Shown: in pieces, positions 35,023 to 45,458 of the stretch | How the letters are laid out: each line of letters begins with the position of its first letter | Position numbering within the stretch: the first letter of the stretch is position 1 | Notes under the pieces: model-generated | The model's input: the letters and a program-made list of their open reading frames with translations, nothing else | Told to the model about the DNA's origin: nothing | Databases searched by the model: none | Program-made: the position numbers and the translations under genes | Assembly: GCA_015501075.1 (NCBI GenBank) | Contig: JADNYJ010000003.1 | Span: forward strand, 62,001-126,000 | Direction of reading: 5' to 3' | DNA from: Gymnopilus junonius | Taxonomy: Eukaryota > Basidiomycota > Agaricomycetes > Agaricales > Galerinaceae | DNA length: 64,000 bases

Positions 35023-36401
35023 ATGGCTCCATCGCGAACGTCGTCGAAGCGCAAAGTGGACGATACAGACGAGTCAGTCACCGAGGAACAACCATCTCAG
35101 GCCTCCCAGTCCTCCAAGAAAGCAAGAACTGAGCATGGCAGTCAGGGTCAGTCTCAAAACCCACAGTTTACCAACAAAGTACTCCCTGTGCATATAAATT
35201 TGCCGGCCAAACAATCCGGCACTACACGTATAGCATCTTGGAACGTGTCGGGTCTTGCGGCTGCAGAGAAGAAGGTGAGTTCGTCTTGATTGACTTTCTC
35301 TCTCGCTTAACGTTTGAACTTCTGCCACAGGGCTTCAAATCTTATGTAGAAGCGGAAGATCCGGATATTCTCATCCTTACGGAGACGAAAGTGAGTCGTT
35401 AGTCACCTTTGCGCGCCAACACTAAGGTTGTAAAGCTTAACAAATCCCCTGACGATCCGTCCTTGAAAACAAGGTTTCCTCATCAATATTGGTCATGCGC
35501 TGCTAAGAAAGGTTATGGTGAGATACTGGCCTTCAAAGCATTTTCATCCAACTTAGATCAAACATCTCGAAGCCGGAACAGCTGTCCTCTCCAAGCAAAA
35601 GCCTCTTAGCGTAGACAAAACGATTCCAAGTCACCCTGATCCAGATGCAGTGAAGGGCCGGATTGTGACACTCGAATACGAAACTTGTTACGTCGTTGGC
35701 ACGTACGTCGTGAATGCAGGTCAAGGTCTAAAGGTTGGTAGCGCTTTCGTCCAGGTGAGGATATGTGTAACTAATGCAGCATAGACTATGGAAGAAAAGA
35801 AGGTCTGGAACACACATTTCTTTGCCTATTTGCACGAACTAGATAAGAAGAAGCCTGTCATCTGGGCTGGTGACTTGAATGTTGCCCCGACGGCCCTCGG
35901 TAAGCGGCTACGTCGCTCAAGAAAATCATTTGTGCTTATCGTTTTAGATCTTGCTAACCCGAAGCCCAACTGGAACAAGACCGCTGGTTACACAGAAGCA
36001 GAGACTACAGCTTTCAAGCACTTTCTTGAAGGATCTAGCGATGACAAAGGCAAATTTGTTGACATGTGGAGAAAGCTTCACACAGATGAACGCGCCTACA
36101 CATATTTCTCTTACCGATTCAATTGCAGAACAAAGGGGATCGGTTGGAGAATCGATGGTTGTGGGTATCGATCTAGTTACACCTAGGTGACTTATGTTGA
36201 TTGTTTTTTTTTTTTCGAAAACCTTCAACAGTTGTTCTTAGTGAGCGATTTGAAGAACGAGTAAAATTGGTAGGCTAATTTGTCTTCCCATACCAGTGCT
36301 GTTCTGATATATCTTCCTTTTTCAAGTGTGACATTCGAGGTGAAATTTACGGAGCTTCAGACCATATTCCTGTTGTCTTGGAGGCCAAAGGACAACTTTA
36401 A
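35023..36401 (+). CDS. APE1/exonuclease III-type AP endonuclease
   Basis: The start at 35023 gives MAPSRTSSKRKVDD, a basic NLS-like head. Catalytic features follow in order: RIASWNVSGL, DILILTETK (the metal-binding Glu), VVGTYVVNAG (active-site Tyr), VIWAGDLNVAP (Asp and Asn) and the terminal ASDHIPVVLEA (Asp-His pair). All conserved residues of the EEP endonuclease fold are present. The length, about 340 residues, and the lack of a C-terminal GRF zinc finger favour an APE1-type over an Apn2-type enzyme. It cleaves DNA 5' to abasic sites in base-excision repair. An in-frame upstream ATG at 34915 would add 36 residues with five Arg and no acidic residue, typical of a mitochondrial presequence. 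The gene runs divergently from DUF7918. Late introns (including one with a long T-run) split the last 100 codons. Confidence 0.93.
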
Positions 36402-38417
36402 AAAAATGGATCAATTTTCGGTTTTCCCCCCATAGTACTGGGTATCCAAAAGCGGAAAAAGGAGGCAAAAGAGCGAAAAAGAGAGAGAATTAGTAGAAAT
36501 ATTCATGATCCTTTATTTCATGCAAAGAATGCATACAATTATAACTCATTTCAAGCCTTTGCTTTCCTTGCTTTTTTTCTGGCGCGCTTTGCGCGCACGA
36601 GTCAGGAAAATCGGGTCGCCTCCCCGCAGCCCACCCAAAACTCTACAAACAGCAAATCAGTGCGAAAAAATGGGTAAAATTTTTGTTATTAATTTTTGAT
36701 AGCATATGCGTTATTAGAGACCTTCTGAGCTCTGAAAATTGGTCAACCACGCTCATGAAATGCCTGAAGCTCAGAGATGAGCATCGCGAGCGGCGGCACC
36801 CGGCCCGTGGCTGAATATGGTAATATGGCAGATAACATTGGCCGTGCCAGCTAACATTCCGATGATTTACATAGCTCAATGATCACGGTAAAACATTCTA
36901 AAGAGACAGTTCTTTTTATTATATGTATCTACACATGCCTGAATATTTCAGAGATTTAAAAACGACATTTGCATCCAAGAAGGCGAAAATGAAGGTAACA
37001 CATGCAAATGTTATCTGCCATTGGGTGTGGCAGATAACATTTCGATGTTTTATGCCTCATCAAGGCCTTGATAAAAAATTATAAACAGACAGATTTGATT
37101 GATATATACTCATGCATGCTCCTGTAAGTCCTTGTATCCCAAAAACCTCATTTGCGTTCAGGAGGTCGACAACAATGGCGAGCAGCCTACTGTCTCGGAC
37201 ATTGCCGGGCAGATAACAACCCAGCACTATGGGCGGTCAACCCAATTTTCGGCCGGATACTGGTGTTTGTGGGTAAATAAATAAATAAATAAAAAATAAA
37301 GAAGAAAGAGAAGAAGAAGAGAGAGAGAAAAGAGAGAGAAACTCACTGGGGTGACTGCTCTCACTCTGCTTATTGTATGGCTCGCGGCTGGTAGTGATTT
37401 ACACAGAACGGCGCGAGATGTGATGGAAACCTGGTTGTCTAGGCTGTTGAGTCATGTGATGCCAGAATACTCGGCTCTCTCGCATCAGACCCTTTTCTCA
37501 AGGGTTTTCTGACAGTTTTCGAGCAGAATTCTCGCCTAGATTTGCCATTAGACCCTTGATCTGTAGGATACTCGCCTAGATTTTCCTCCTGCCATCTTAG
37601 ATAACTGAAAATCTTCGCACGTTGTCATTTCATACTGATTTAAAGTCATCTATTAACTCTTGAGTAAATCGAGGCTCTTTCCAATTCTACTCAAACTTGT
37701 TCATAGTTTACCAACGTAAGAGCAAAGAAATAAAATAATTTGGATTACTGTAGATTCTTTCATTATACATATGGGTATGGAATATTGAATACAGAAATAA
37801 AAATATCTTAGAGGATATCTAAAGCTTCAAAGGTTAGGAAACACATGTATAAGAGGATGTAAGTGCAGAGTCATGAACCATGGTACAGCCGGCATGCTGT
37901 CCACCTAAGTAATGCAAAGTCCTAAGAAGCCGCCCCCCGCTTCTTGGGTTGTTTGGCGCGAGGGGAGGACATCGTCTTGATGAATGGTTTGAGCATAGTC
38001 AGTCGACTCCTTGACATGTTAGTTGTTGGCATGACGAGAAGTACAAAAGGGGCGGTTTACGTATGGGCTGAAGCCATAAAATAAATTAGCAAGGAGGTAA
38101 AAATAGCGAAAGAAATTCTAAAAGGGCGTCAAAAGAGTTTGACGCGCTTCCGGTGCTTACTTGCTAGATGCCTCAGAAACCATCCATCTCCAGCTTTTCA
38201 GCCTCGCATTTCAAGTCCTATCAGTATCCGCCCACAGACACTGGATACTGGCCGTATCTTCCAGTCTCTACATAGTTATATGTAATCACATGGCTTTCCT
38301 CTTGTCGTCATAATCTTCATTTATAATCACATTTTTTCAGAAGGTAAATTTGAACTGCGAACCAATATCGTGTTGGATAATAGATCCACATTAGCAACCA
38401 CTAATGTGTTGTCATAT
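36402..38417. other. Gene-poor, AT-rich intergenic region with diverged tandem repeats and simple sequence
   Basis: About 2 kb with no supportable gene. It holds a GC hairpin (gcgcgctttgcgcgc at 36,581), the hairpin/tandem repeat annotated separately, an (AATA)n/(GA)n simple-sequence block at 37,273-37,340, and two copies of ctcgcctagatttt-like text near 37,541 and 37,571. Confidence 0.5.
36826..37220. repeat. Diverged tandem repeat units with a 15-bp perfect hairpin
   Basis: The motif TGGCAGATAACATT recurs at 36,826 and 37,028, with a weaker copy (GGGCAGATAACA) at about 37,207, spaced about 200 and 180 bases. The sequence after the first two copies is alignable but decayed (aacattccgatg versus aacatttcgatg, then both continue to catgc). 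At 37,006-37,042 AAATGTTATCTGCCA faces its exact reverse complement across a 7-base loop. It resembles remnants of a MITE or satellite with terminal TGGCAGATAACATT; family unknown. Confidence 0.6.
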
Positions 38418-38501
38418 GGGGGCATAGCTCAGTTGGGAGAGCAGTAGACTGAAGCAACTTGTGTATTCTAAAGGTCCCGCGTTCGATCCGCGGTGCCCCC
38501 A
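38418..38501 (+). tRNA. tRNA-Phe (GAA) with a short intron
   Basis: The acceptor stem GGGGGCA pairs perfectly with TGCCCCC, followed by discriminator A. The D arm is TAGCTCAGTTGGGAGAGCA. The anticodon loop CTGAAG carries GAA, followed by an intron of about 12 bases (caacttgtgtat region) at the canonical 37/38 position. The 3' anticodon arm TCTAA and the T arm CCGCG-TTCGATC-CGCGG follow. A T-run (Pol III terminator) comes directly after. Length 84 with the intron, 72 without. CCA is not encoded. Confidence 0.93.
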
Positions 38502-38508
38502 TTTTTTT
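38502..38508 (+). terminator. RNA polymerase III T-run terminator of tRNA-Phe
   Basis: A run of seven T immediately downstream of the tRNA discriminator base, the standard Pol III stop. Confidence 0.7.
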
Positions 38509-38673
38509 GTTATTTTTGTACTACATGCGGACGTCAGGTCTGCATTTCGAACACGGAGTGAATTCAGTGTTCATACATTATGTATAATGTGATTCGATTG
38601 ACAAGTGTAATACCAGTAAAGATTTGTGGAAGTAAGTACTTAAAGGTGGTCTGCAATAGTCTGCAATCGCATT

Positions 38674-39036
38674 TAGGGTTGTACACCGTACCGTATACGG
38701 CGTACGGCCGTAGACCGTATGGATCTGGAAGCCCGACGGCACGGATACGGGATGGTTTGCTGCCGTCCCGTACACCGTATCTGCGCATTGTGCAGTGCCG
38801 AGGCAAACCCCTTTGGGTTTAATTAGTGTGTAAAACGTCTCTTTTTACACAATCATGAATGATTGGAAGGATTTCGTGACCACTTATGACCCAAAAAGAC
38901 GCTATAAATGGGTGCCGTAAAAGTGCCGTATAAATACGGCCGTATTTTGAGGCCAAAAAATCCTCGACGGGACGGATACGGGGCCGTATATACGGTAACC
39001 GTACAACCGTAAATACGGCTACGGTGTACAGCCCTA
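38674..39036. mobile_element. hAT-like MITE (non-autonomous DNA transposon)
   Basis: The left end TAGGGTTGTACACCGTA and the right end TACGGTGTACAGCCCTA are inverted copies with one mismatch. Flanking 8-base direct repeats atcgcatt (38,666-38,673) and atcgtatt (39,037-39,044) differ at one base; an 8-bp target duplication and a TAGGG...TGTA terminus are hAT superfamily traits. The interior is dense in short CGTATACGG/CCGTATNNATACGG palindromes and has no transposase, so mobility would need a transposase in trans. Confidence 0.85.
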
Positions 39037-39044
39037 ATCGTATT

Positions 39045-39878
39045 GAGTCTTGCCATACTTGTTGAGCACTAGTTCATGATGGATAAATAAACAAGACAAC
39101 TTGAAAATCATTGAACTCTAAATCTTCCCACCATAAATAGGTATGGTTTCCACAAACCATGTTCACACTTCAAGATACCGGCACTGCGAAGGTACTGCCA
39201 GTCTGAAGTCCGCTATGGTCAGATACTCTTTCCAGACTGAAAAGTTTGATACAGCGGGCACAAATGAACAGGAATTCAGAACAAATAAGGACAGTTGACT
39301 GGTAAATTGATACGTTGCGGAATTAAGCTGTACGTCCAGTGATAGAGTAGAATATTTTTACACGGTTGAGTCTTGACATGCCACCTCTAGTTGGCAGGAA
39401 GAAGACCATCCTTTGCAGTGAGCCAAATACAAAGCTGGCCTCAATCCAAGGATCTGATGAACCACGGACTGAGCATAGTACTAGGAAGACTAGCGGTGAT
39501 ATATGACTGCAAAGCAGCAGATTGCCAGCTTCGACAGCAGTAAGCACTAGTAGGCTGGGAAAATCTCTGAGAACATGAGGCGAGAAACGAGTTGCAGGGC
39601 ACATGAAGTGGCGCAGAAAGGGCATGATTCTTTTTGACAGACGGTGTTGAAAGACGCCACACAAGAAATAGCAAAGAAATAGCGACGGTTGGTGCTAAAT
39701 TCCAATTCGGTGCCAACTTTATGAGTCACACGGAGAATCGAGATAACATGTCCACGTGATCTTATTTTAAGCCGAGGCATGATATGTCTTCCGTCACGAA
39801 AATCATAAGGATTGCTTATACATAACCCATGGATGTCTATAAGACTCGTGCTCCCATTTTTTTACTTCGGTTATATCA
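39045..39878. other. Intergenic region upstream of the YeeE/YedE gene
   Basis: About 830 bases. Long minus-strand ORFs at 39,323-39,780 overlap one another, lack recognisable motifs and do not join into a protein. No feature supported beyond the promoter of the next gene. Confidence 0.35.
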
Positions 39879-41127
39879 ATGACTAGCCCGACACCCCTTA
39901 GAGCCCTTGTGGGAGGCTTAGGGATCCCTGTTGCTGCTCACGAATTATTACTCCTCAATGGTAATGTCTTTGGCATATCAGGCTTCATCCACCGCGCTGT
40001 CAAAGGCAGCATAGAGGGCTTGGCCGGTGTTGCTGGTCTTGTCTTGGGTGGTGTGCTTGTCGGTGCTTTGGAAAAGAACGGCCCTGAAAATTTGTCCCTT
40101 TCTCTACCTCAAGTCCTACTCTCTGGCTTCTTAGTTGGGCTCGGTACAAAGGTTTGCCCTTTTTTCAATACATAAAATTTCCGAACTTACAATACGGAGT
40201 ACAGCTAGCGAATGGGTGCACTTCCGGGTACGCACAATAAGCCCTGTTAACATTACCTGGCTGGTACTCAAGCGCGCATCCTTCCATTCATAGACATATG
40301 ATTTGTGGGATCTCTCGCCTCTCAGTCCGGTGAGCTTGATTCCGCCACAGCGACACCTATTCCTTAATCGTGTATATGCAGTTCGATCGTTGCGACTGCT
40401 ACTTTCTTTACTGCCGGCGTTGTAACGGTTCAATTCTTGCACAACGATTTGCCTGCTGTTGGACAAGTAGACTGGTCCTTAGGAGCAGAAAGCTTTAAAC
40501 TACTTGCTCTTCAGGCCATTCCGATGTCAATCTCCACTTTGTTATACTTTTGGGTATGTGTGAAATTTATTACCTGGAAAGTCAACAGCCAACATATAGT
40601 TAGAATCCTAAGGTGCAGCAAAAAGATGATAGTAATCCACCTCACAATGTCTCTCGCATTGCTGCATATCTAGCGACTGCATTCCAATTTGCCCTTGCAC
40701 TGCGACTTTCTAACCTGAGTGAAGCATCACGAGTCCTATCTTTTTTAGTCCTCCCTTTTCACCGTGGCTTCGACCCGTCACTCGCCCTGGTTGCCGGAGG
40801 CGCGTTATCCGTCGGAATTGTACTGTACCACTTCGCTCGAGGAGATGAACGCTCCAGGCTCGGAGGGAAATGGGCCATCCCGAAAGGTGGCAAAGTTGAC
40901 TCAAGACTGCTTATAGGCTCGACCATATTCGGTGTCGGCTGGGGCATGGGGGGATTTGCCGTGAGGGTTTTCATTTTCGGGAAATTTCATTCACTCTAAT
41001 AAACTTCTTATTGGCAGCTGGCCCTGGTCTTGTAAGCTTTGGACGAAGTCTCAGCTCTGGGGGGTATGCATTGATTCCGTATGCTGCCTGGTTAGGATCA
41101 ATGGCTGTAGGCGGACTATTAGTTTGA
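39879..41127 (+). CDS. YeeE/YedE-family sulfur (thiosulfate) transporter, possible 1-base frameshift
   Basis: A membrane protein rich in Gly, Leu and Val, with helices such as IEGLAGVAGLVLGGVLVGAL. The first half carries the family motif GLGTK-LANGCTSGHMICGIS, reassembled over two small introns; its cysteines are those thought to relay thiosulfate in bacterial YeeE. The second half has PSLALVAGGALSVGIVLYHF and GVGWGMGG. The matching second motif is broken: the six-G run at 40,947-40,953 followed by gatttgcc is one base short. With a seventh G the splice to ctggccctgg would read GICPGPGLV, the canonical Cys motif. As given, no canonical splice keeps the frame. It ends GSMAVGGLLV. Bacterial relatives import thiosulfate. 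Convergent with SLT11. Confidence 0.85.
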
Positions 41128-41319
41128 ACACGGGTCTGTACGATAGTTTCCGGTAATTAGTAGCAGTCTCACAACGTATTATTCGTATCCTTTTTGGAAG
41201 TCACAGTATTGAGAGGCGACATAAACAACGGTATAATCTGTTGGGCAGAAGCATTATGATTACACTACAATGCATTCGAATACAAAAGAAATACATATGT
41301 CACACGCAGTTCAAAGCTA

Positions 41320-42587
41320 CTAGGATGGTGCGGCAACGGTCTGACCTGGCACTGAAGGACCTGCTAAATTTTGCTGTTGCTTGGGTCTGCTACGGCCCCA
41401 TTTCACGGATATACGTTCTCCGTCTATTTCCAAGCCATTAGCCCAAGCCTGACCTGCAGTCTCTGCTACTGAGCGCTCCTTGAAGTTAACGAAAGCACAT
41501 CTGTGGAAAATAAAGATTAGCCCTGCATGCATGCAATGGGGATGTCAGAAACCAACCTTGTCTTTTCGACATGGACGACGGACTTGAGTTGTGCAGGTTG
41601 AATACTGGGGAGGGATCGTAGAACACTTGTGCGGATACTGAGCTCAGTGGAAGTAGCGGGAAGAGAGGAAAGGAATAAGGAAGTCTGAAATATATCATAT
41701 GCTAAGTATGAACAATATGTAATGCAAAAAATCACTCACGACAGTCACATCGTCTGGAGGCTTCAAGCCTTGGGCCTCGGCATGGGTAGACATAATTTTC
41801 TTTGCCACAGGATCATTTCGTCCGTGGTACCGATCCTGCAGATTTTGGTGGGATAATTCATTTTCGATAGGTTTCTCGTGCCGGTATGGGCATTCATCAC
41901 CTCGTTTGCATTCGCCCTTCACGAAGAATGAGCATACATGCGGTCGATTACGTTTATAATATGGGTCTGTCCTCGCAAGCTGCTTCAACATCTCTTTGCC
42001 AGCGGATGCTGCACGTCCAGAGTCAAGACCTGATTTGTTGCCATCGAGCTAGAAGAGAGCATCGAGGCATTAGAAGGATGTCAATGGCTACATGTTAACT
42101 ACGCACCTTGCCCTCCATATTTTGTGCATAATACTCCCTATTTATGTCACTTGTAGGAGCCTCGGTCTGAACGCCCAAGGCAGTATCTCGAACTTGAGTT
42201 GGAAGACCATATTCCAAGTCGAGCAGGCATGTTTGGCAGACGTTCTTTATCTTGGCGCACGTCTGACAGATGACGGTCGTCTTGAAGCGTGCGCCTGAAC
42301 CGGGATTCCAACGAAACACTGTGAAAGGACGTGCACAAGTACCACATGAGCGACCATACTCTTGCTTTGACTATAAGAATAAGATGTTATATCAGTGCCA
42401 GAGTTACCGTTACCGTGGAATGAGATTTTTTTATACCATGCGTATGAATGGATTGTTGCCCAAACCTGATTGCTTACCATCAGCTTCGACGAGAACAAGT
42501 CAACAGGAAGAACTTACATGTTTCACAGAGGATTGGGAACTCGCTCTGTTCCCATCCTGCCTTGTTAATATCAGCTTTGGGGGGCAT
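41320..42587 (-). CDS. SLT11: Pre-mRNA-splicing factor SLT11/ECM2 (RBM22)
   Basis: The start at 42587 gives [18 protein letters not shown]. The N-terminal zinc-binding region contains [23 protein letters not shown], [19 protein letters not shown] and [19 protein letters not shown] finger follows ([20 protein letters not shown]), with the family motif NDPVAKKIM. The C-terminal RRM is split by introns: [20 protein letters not shown], then [20 protein letters not shown] and [17 protein letters not shown]. This is the complete zinc finger-CCCH-RRM layout of RBM22, which contacts U6 snRNA and the intron in the activated spliceosome. Ends [11 protein letters not shown]. Only 116 bases separate its start from the divergent MET8 start. 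Confidence 0.95.
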
Positions 42588-42703
42588 AACAAGATAGAAA
42601 GAGACTAGAAAGTTGAAGGTCAAGATTCCATACACCGGTGACTAAGCAGTGGCCATGCCGTTACTCCGGTGCAGGTCAACGGCCCGTCGATTCACTCCTT
42701 GCC

Positions 42704-43543
42704 ATGGACGACTCGGACAACTTGGGAGGAGGCTCACTTTTGATCGCCTGGCAGCTCAAGGACAGGAAAGTCCTTATTGTCGGAGGAGGCGAGGTCGCTT
42801 CGCAGCGTATCCAATCTATTCTCACCACTGATGCCTATATAACGGTGCTTTCTCCTCAAGCTGGTCTTCATCCTCGAACCAGCAATCTCATCAACACTCG
42901 AAATGACCGTATTACTTACCACGATCGATTATTTCGAGGGCCGGAAGAACTGGAAAGAATGGATATGGTTCTTACTGCACTGGATGACAATGATCTTTCA
43001 CGTCAGATTGTCCAAATGAGCCGCAAAAAGCGAATTCCTGTAAACGCTGCCGACATTCCTGACTTGTGTGATTTCTATTTTGGTGCTCAAATACGCGATG
43101 GTCCTTTGCAAATTATGATCTCAACAAATGGAAATGGTCCGCGAATGGCTAGCCTCATCAAAACGCGTTTACAGAAGGGCCTGTCGGGTCATGAGGGGCA
43201 GGCTCTCGTCAAGATCGGCCAGCTGAGGAATATACTGAAGGAAAGAGCACCGGGTGTTGGCGGGCAAGTAGGGCGCCATAGGATGAAATGGATGGCAGAG
43301 TTGTGCAATCAGTGGGAAATGGAAGACTTCACTGCTCTAGACGAAACAACAATGACAAGGTTACTGGATGACGGGTGGGATAAAGGGAGACATATACCGA
43401 AGCCTGAGGGCATTGGAATTCACCGTCCAAGAGGAACAACTGCTCCTAGATATCCAATCCCTGTACTGCAAATAGCTATCGCATTCGCTACAGGAGCACT
43501 GACAGCTACAGTGCTGCTTCTCTATCGAGGAAGGAAATGGTAA
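42704..43543 (+). CDS. MET8: Siroheme synthase MET8-like (precorrin-2 dehydrogenase/ferrochelatase) with a C-terminal membrane helix
   Basis: Intronless here. MDDSDNLGGGSLLIAWQL leads to the NAD-binding Rossmann motif KVLIVGGGEVASQRIQ. VNAADIPDLCDFYFGAQI holds the region of the catalytic Asp, and MISTNGNGPRMASLIKTRLQ is the conserved MET8 core. The middle part (KIGQLRNILKERAPG, RHRMKWMAELCNQW) matches the dimerisation and C-terminal domain. MET8 oxidises precorrin-2 and inserts iron to make siroheme for sulfite and nitrite reductase. The last 30 residues are unusual: PVLQIAIAFATGALTATVLL and then LYRGRKW form one membrane helix with a basic end, suggesting a tail anchor, not seen in the yeast enzyme as I know it. 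An in-frame ATG at 42638 is possible but in poorer context. Confidence 0.93.
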   Translation: MDDSDNLGGGSLLIAWQLKDRKVLIVGGGEVASQRIQSILTTDAYITVLSPQAGLHPRTSNLINTRNDRITYHDRLFRGPEELERMDMVLTALDDNDLSRQIVQMSRKKRIPVNAADIPDLCDFYFGAQIRDGPLQIMISTNGNGPRMASLIKTRLQKGLSGHEGQALVKIGQLRNILKERAPGVGGQVGRHRMKWMAELCNQWEMEDFTALDETTMTRLLDDGWDKGRHIPKPEGIGIHRPRGTTAPRYPIPVLQIAIAFATGALTATVLLLYRGRKW

Positions 43544-43840
43544 TATGTATGATGAAATTGAACCTCCATCAGACCATTAACGTCCAAGCTTGTCCAGCAC
43601 AAAGCCTCTTGGTCAAGCACTCCTCAAACACCTCCTCTGCATTCCCAGTTACCAGTCTGTTCAGATAATGTCATTCCAAGCAGCCACATGCCATGGGAGG
43701 ATGTAACGAAGGCAGAACGATAAAAATCGAGCCGGCACATCATTGGACGTTTTGATGGGCCTTATCCTTTGCGGACATGAGATTCGTTCAAGCTTCCAAT
43801 GATGGCCTGAAAGGCTGAAATGGGGAAAGCTTCGACAACG

Positions 43841-45321
43841 TTACGCCAAGGTGCGATTTGCGTTCACGTATCCGGTCCCATAACATGAATAAGTCAGTTG
43901 GGTACATTCCGGATCCGCGGTGTCTGCAGGAACAATTTTGAAAGATGTCGCGAAGAAAGACCTAATGTCGCGTAGAAATTGTATTCTAGTCAGGGAGAAC
44001 GTTAGGCGAATGCTAAAATCATCCAGTCTACGACTTACGTCTTTGACGTTGGTTCACCCATTCGACAACGACCTACATCTTCACTTCCCAGAACCATCAT
44101 TAGTAAAACAAGGCATTGATGCTTCTGGTCAACGCAACCACCCTTTTCTACCTCTGCTAAAAGGGCTCTTGTTGCTTTCAGGCCTATATCCTCAGGAGCC
44201 ACACCCGGTTCTGAGATTGCCTCGGCACAGTATATTGCAGACGTGGTTGATTCAGCCTGTAGCGTCAAAGCATAACCCGGAGATCTGAGATTGTGGTAGG
44301 AGTTAGAGAAGGTTTCAAAATGAGAGCTATCTACCCACTTCCCACTTTCATCACCCTTGTATACGTCTGAGTAAAGGTAGATATCAGGGATATAGCGATT
44401 GAGGATTGAACGCGACGCTTCGATCATACGATTCGAAAGCTGTGGATTCACACGTACTGCATGGCTAGTTAAACTTGAGTCCCGGAAGAGCAATGTCAAG
44501 AGAAAGAAGAAACTCACGCAATGCCCCGTATCCGCTTAATTTTTCCTGGGTCAATAAAATTTACAGTCTTGGCCTGCTTGATGATAGGGCAAAGGAATTG
44601 GATTTCTCCACCGCCCCCTGGGGCAGCACCTCTTTTTTTAATCTGATTGCTTAAGTCAAGAGCCGTTACGTCTGAATTATGTTCCACCCCTTACCCGCAG
44701 TTCCAATCCTTGGGATATCCCGAAGAGTTGTAAGTGGGGTAGGGTGACTGTCCTCAATATATCTGCCTGTTAAGATGGTTTGCCGGTTTAGAATTGGCCA
44801 AAGCATTTTGACAGCAAAACTCACAGAAAGATCATGTTCGTCGGTGGTTATTCCCCTCAACGTTACACTTGCCGGCTTCTTCGCAAAAGGGGCGAGCATA
44901 ATAATAGGTTCGAGGAAATATCCAATAGCTCTCGAAGTCGGACAGTCGTGTTGCAGAGTTCCTCCGAGGATGACTCCAGGTTTTAGTAGGATTGCAGTAC
45001 CTATACGAACGCAGAACAGGTCAGTAGTGCTTCAAGGGATATGTAGAATAGGCACACCAGTGACAGAGATCTCGATGATAGTTCCATTAGTAAATTTCTC
45101 GAGTAGTCGTAAAAGACTTATTTCGTAGTCTAGTCTTGTAATTAGCCTCTTCAATTAGTCTTCATGAGCGAAGCCTTAGCCTTACCTCTCAAACCAGGAT
45201 TCTTGTCCTCGGACCTGATTCTGTCGATGCGGACATGTTTACCACTGAGGATAGACAGCGCCAGGCGATTTCTGAAGTGCTGATGCCCACTGAAATGTAT
45301 GACAGAGCTGGGTTGTGCCAT
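43841..45321 (-). CDS. RCL1: RNA 3'-terminal phosphate cyclase-like protein RCL1
   Basis: The start MAQPSSVIHFSGHQHFRNRL continues into ALSILSGKHVRIDRIRSEDK and NPGLR, the family opening. Later blocks are IILAPFAKKPASVTLRGITT, GGEIQFLCP-like, DSSLTSHAVRVNPQLSNRMI, EAISEPGVAPEDIGLKATRA and LLAEVEKGGCVDQKHQCLVL. The final exon, joined over an intron at about 43,970-44,030, encodes TIQFLRDIRSFFATSFKIVP and YGTGYVNANRTLA. RCL1 is nucleolar, binds Bms1 and is needed for early 18S rRNA processing; the family lacks cyclase activity. The 136-base gap to UBA3 is a divergent promoter. Confidence 0.94.
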
Positions 45322-45458
45322 GGTGGGTTTGGACAAAAAAAGTTAAGCTTAAATGCACCCGAAAAGGAAAACCTATGTCACTGAAATAGTTCGCCGGACG
45401 CGCGCTCGCCGCTGACTCAACTTACTACCAACACTTTGTTCCTTCCCAGTCTTAGGCC

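Noticed and set aside
37925..38002. Minus-strand 24-codon ORF (MLKPFIKTMSSPRAKQPKKR...)
   Set aside because: Protein-like composition, but too short, without neighbouring exons or homology I recognise.
39323..39780. Overlapping minus-strand ORFs of 77-113 codons
   Set aside because: Three frames overlap, no motif, no consistent exon structure; likely chance ORFs.
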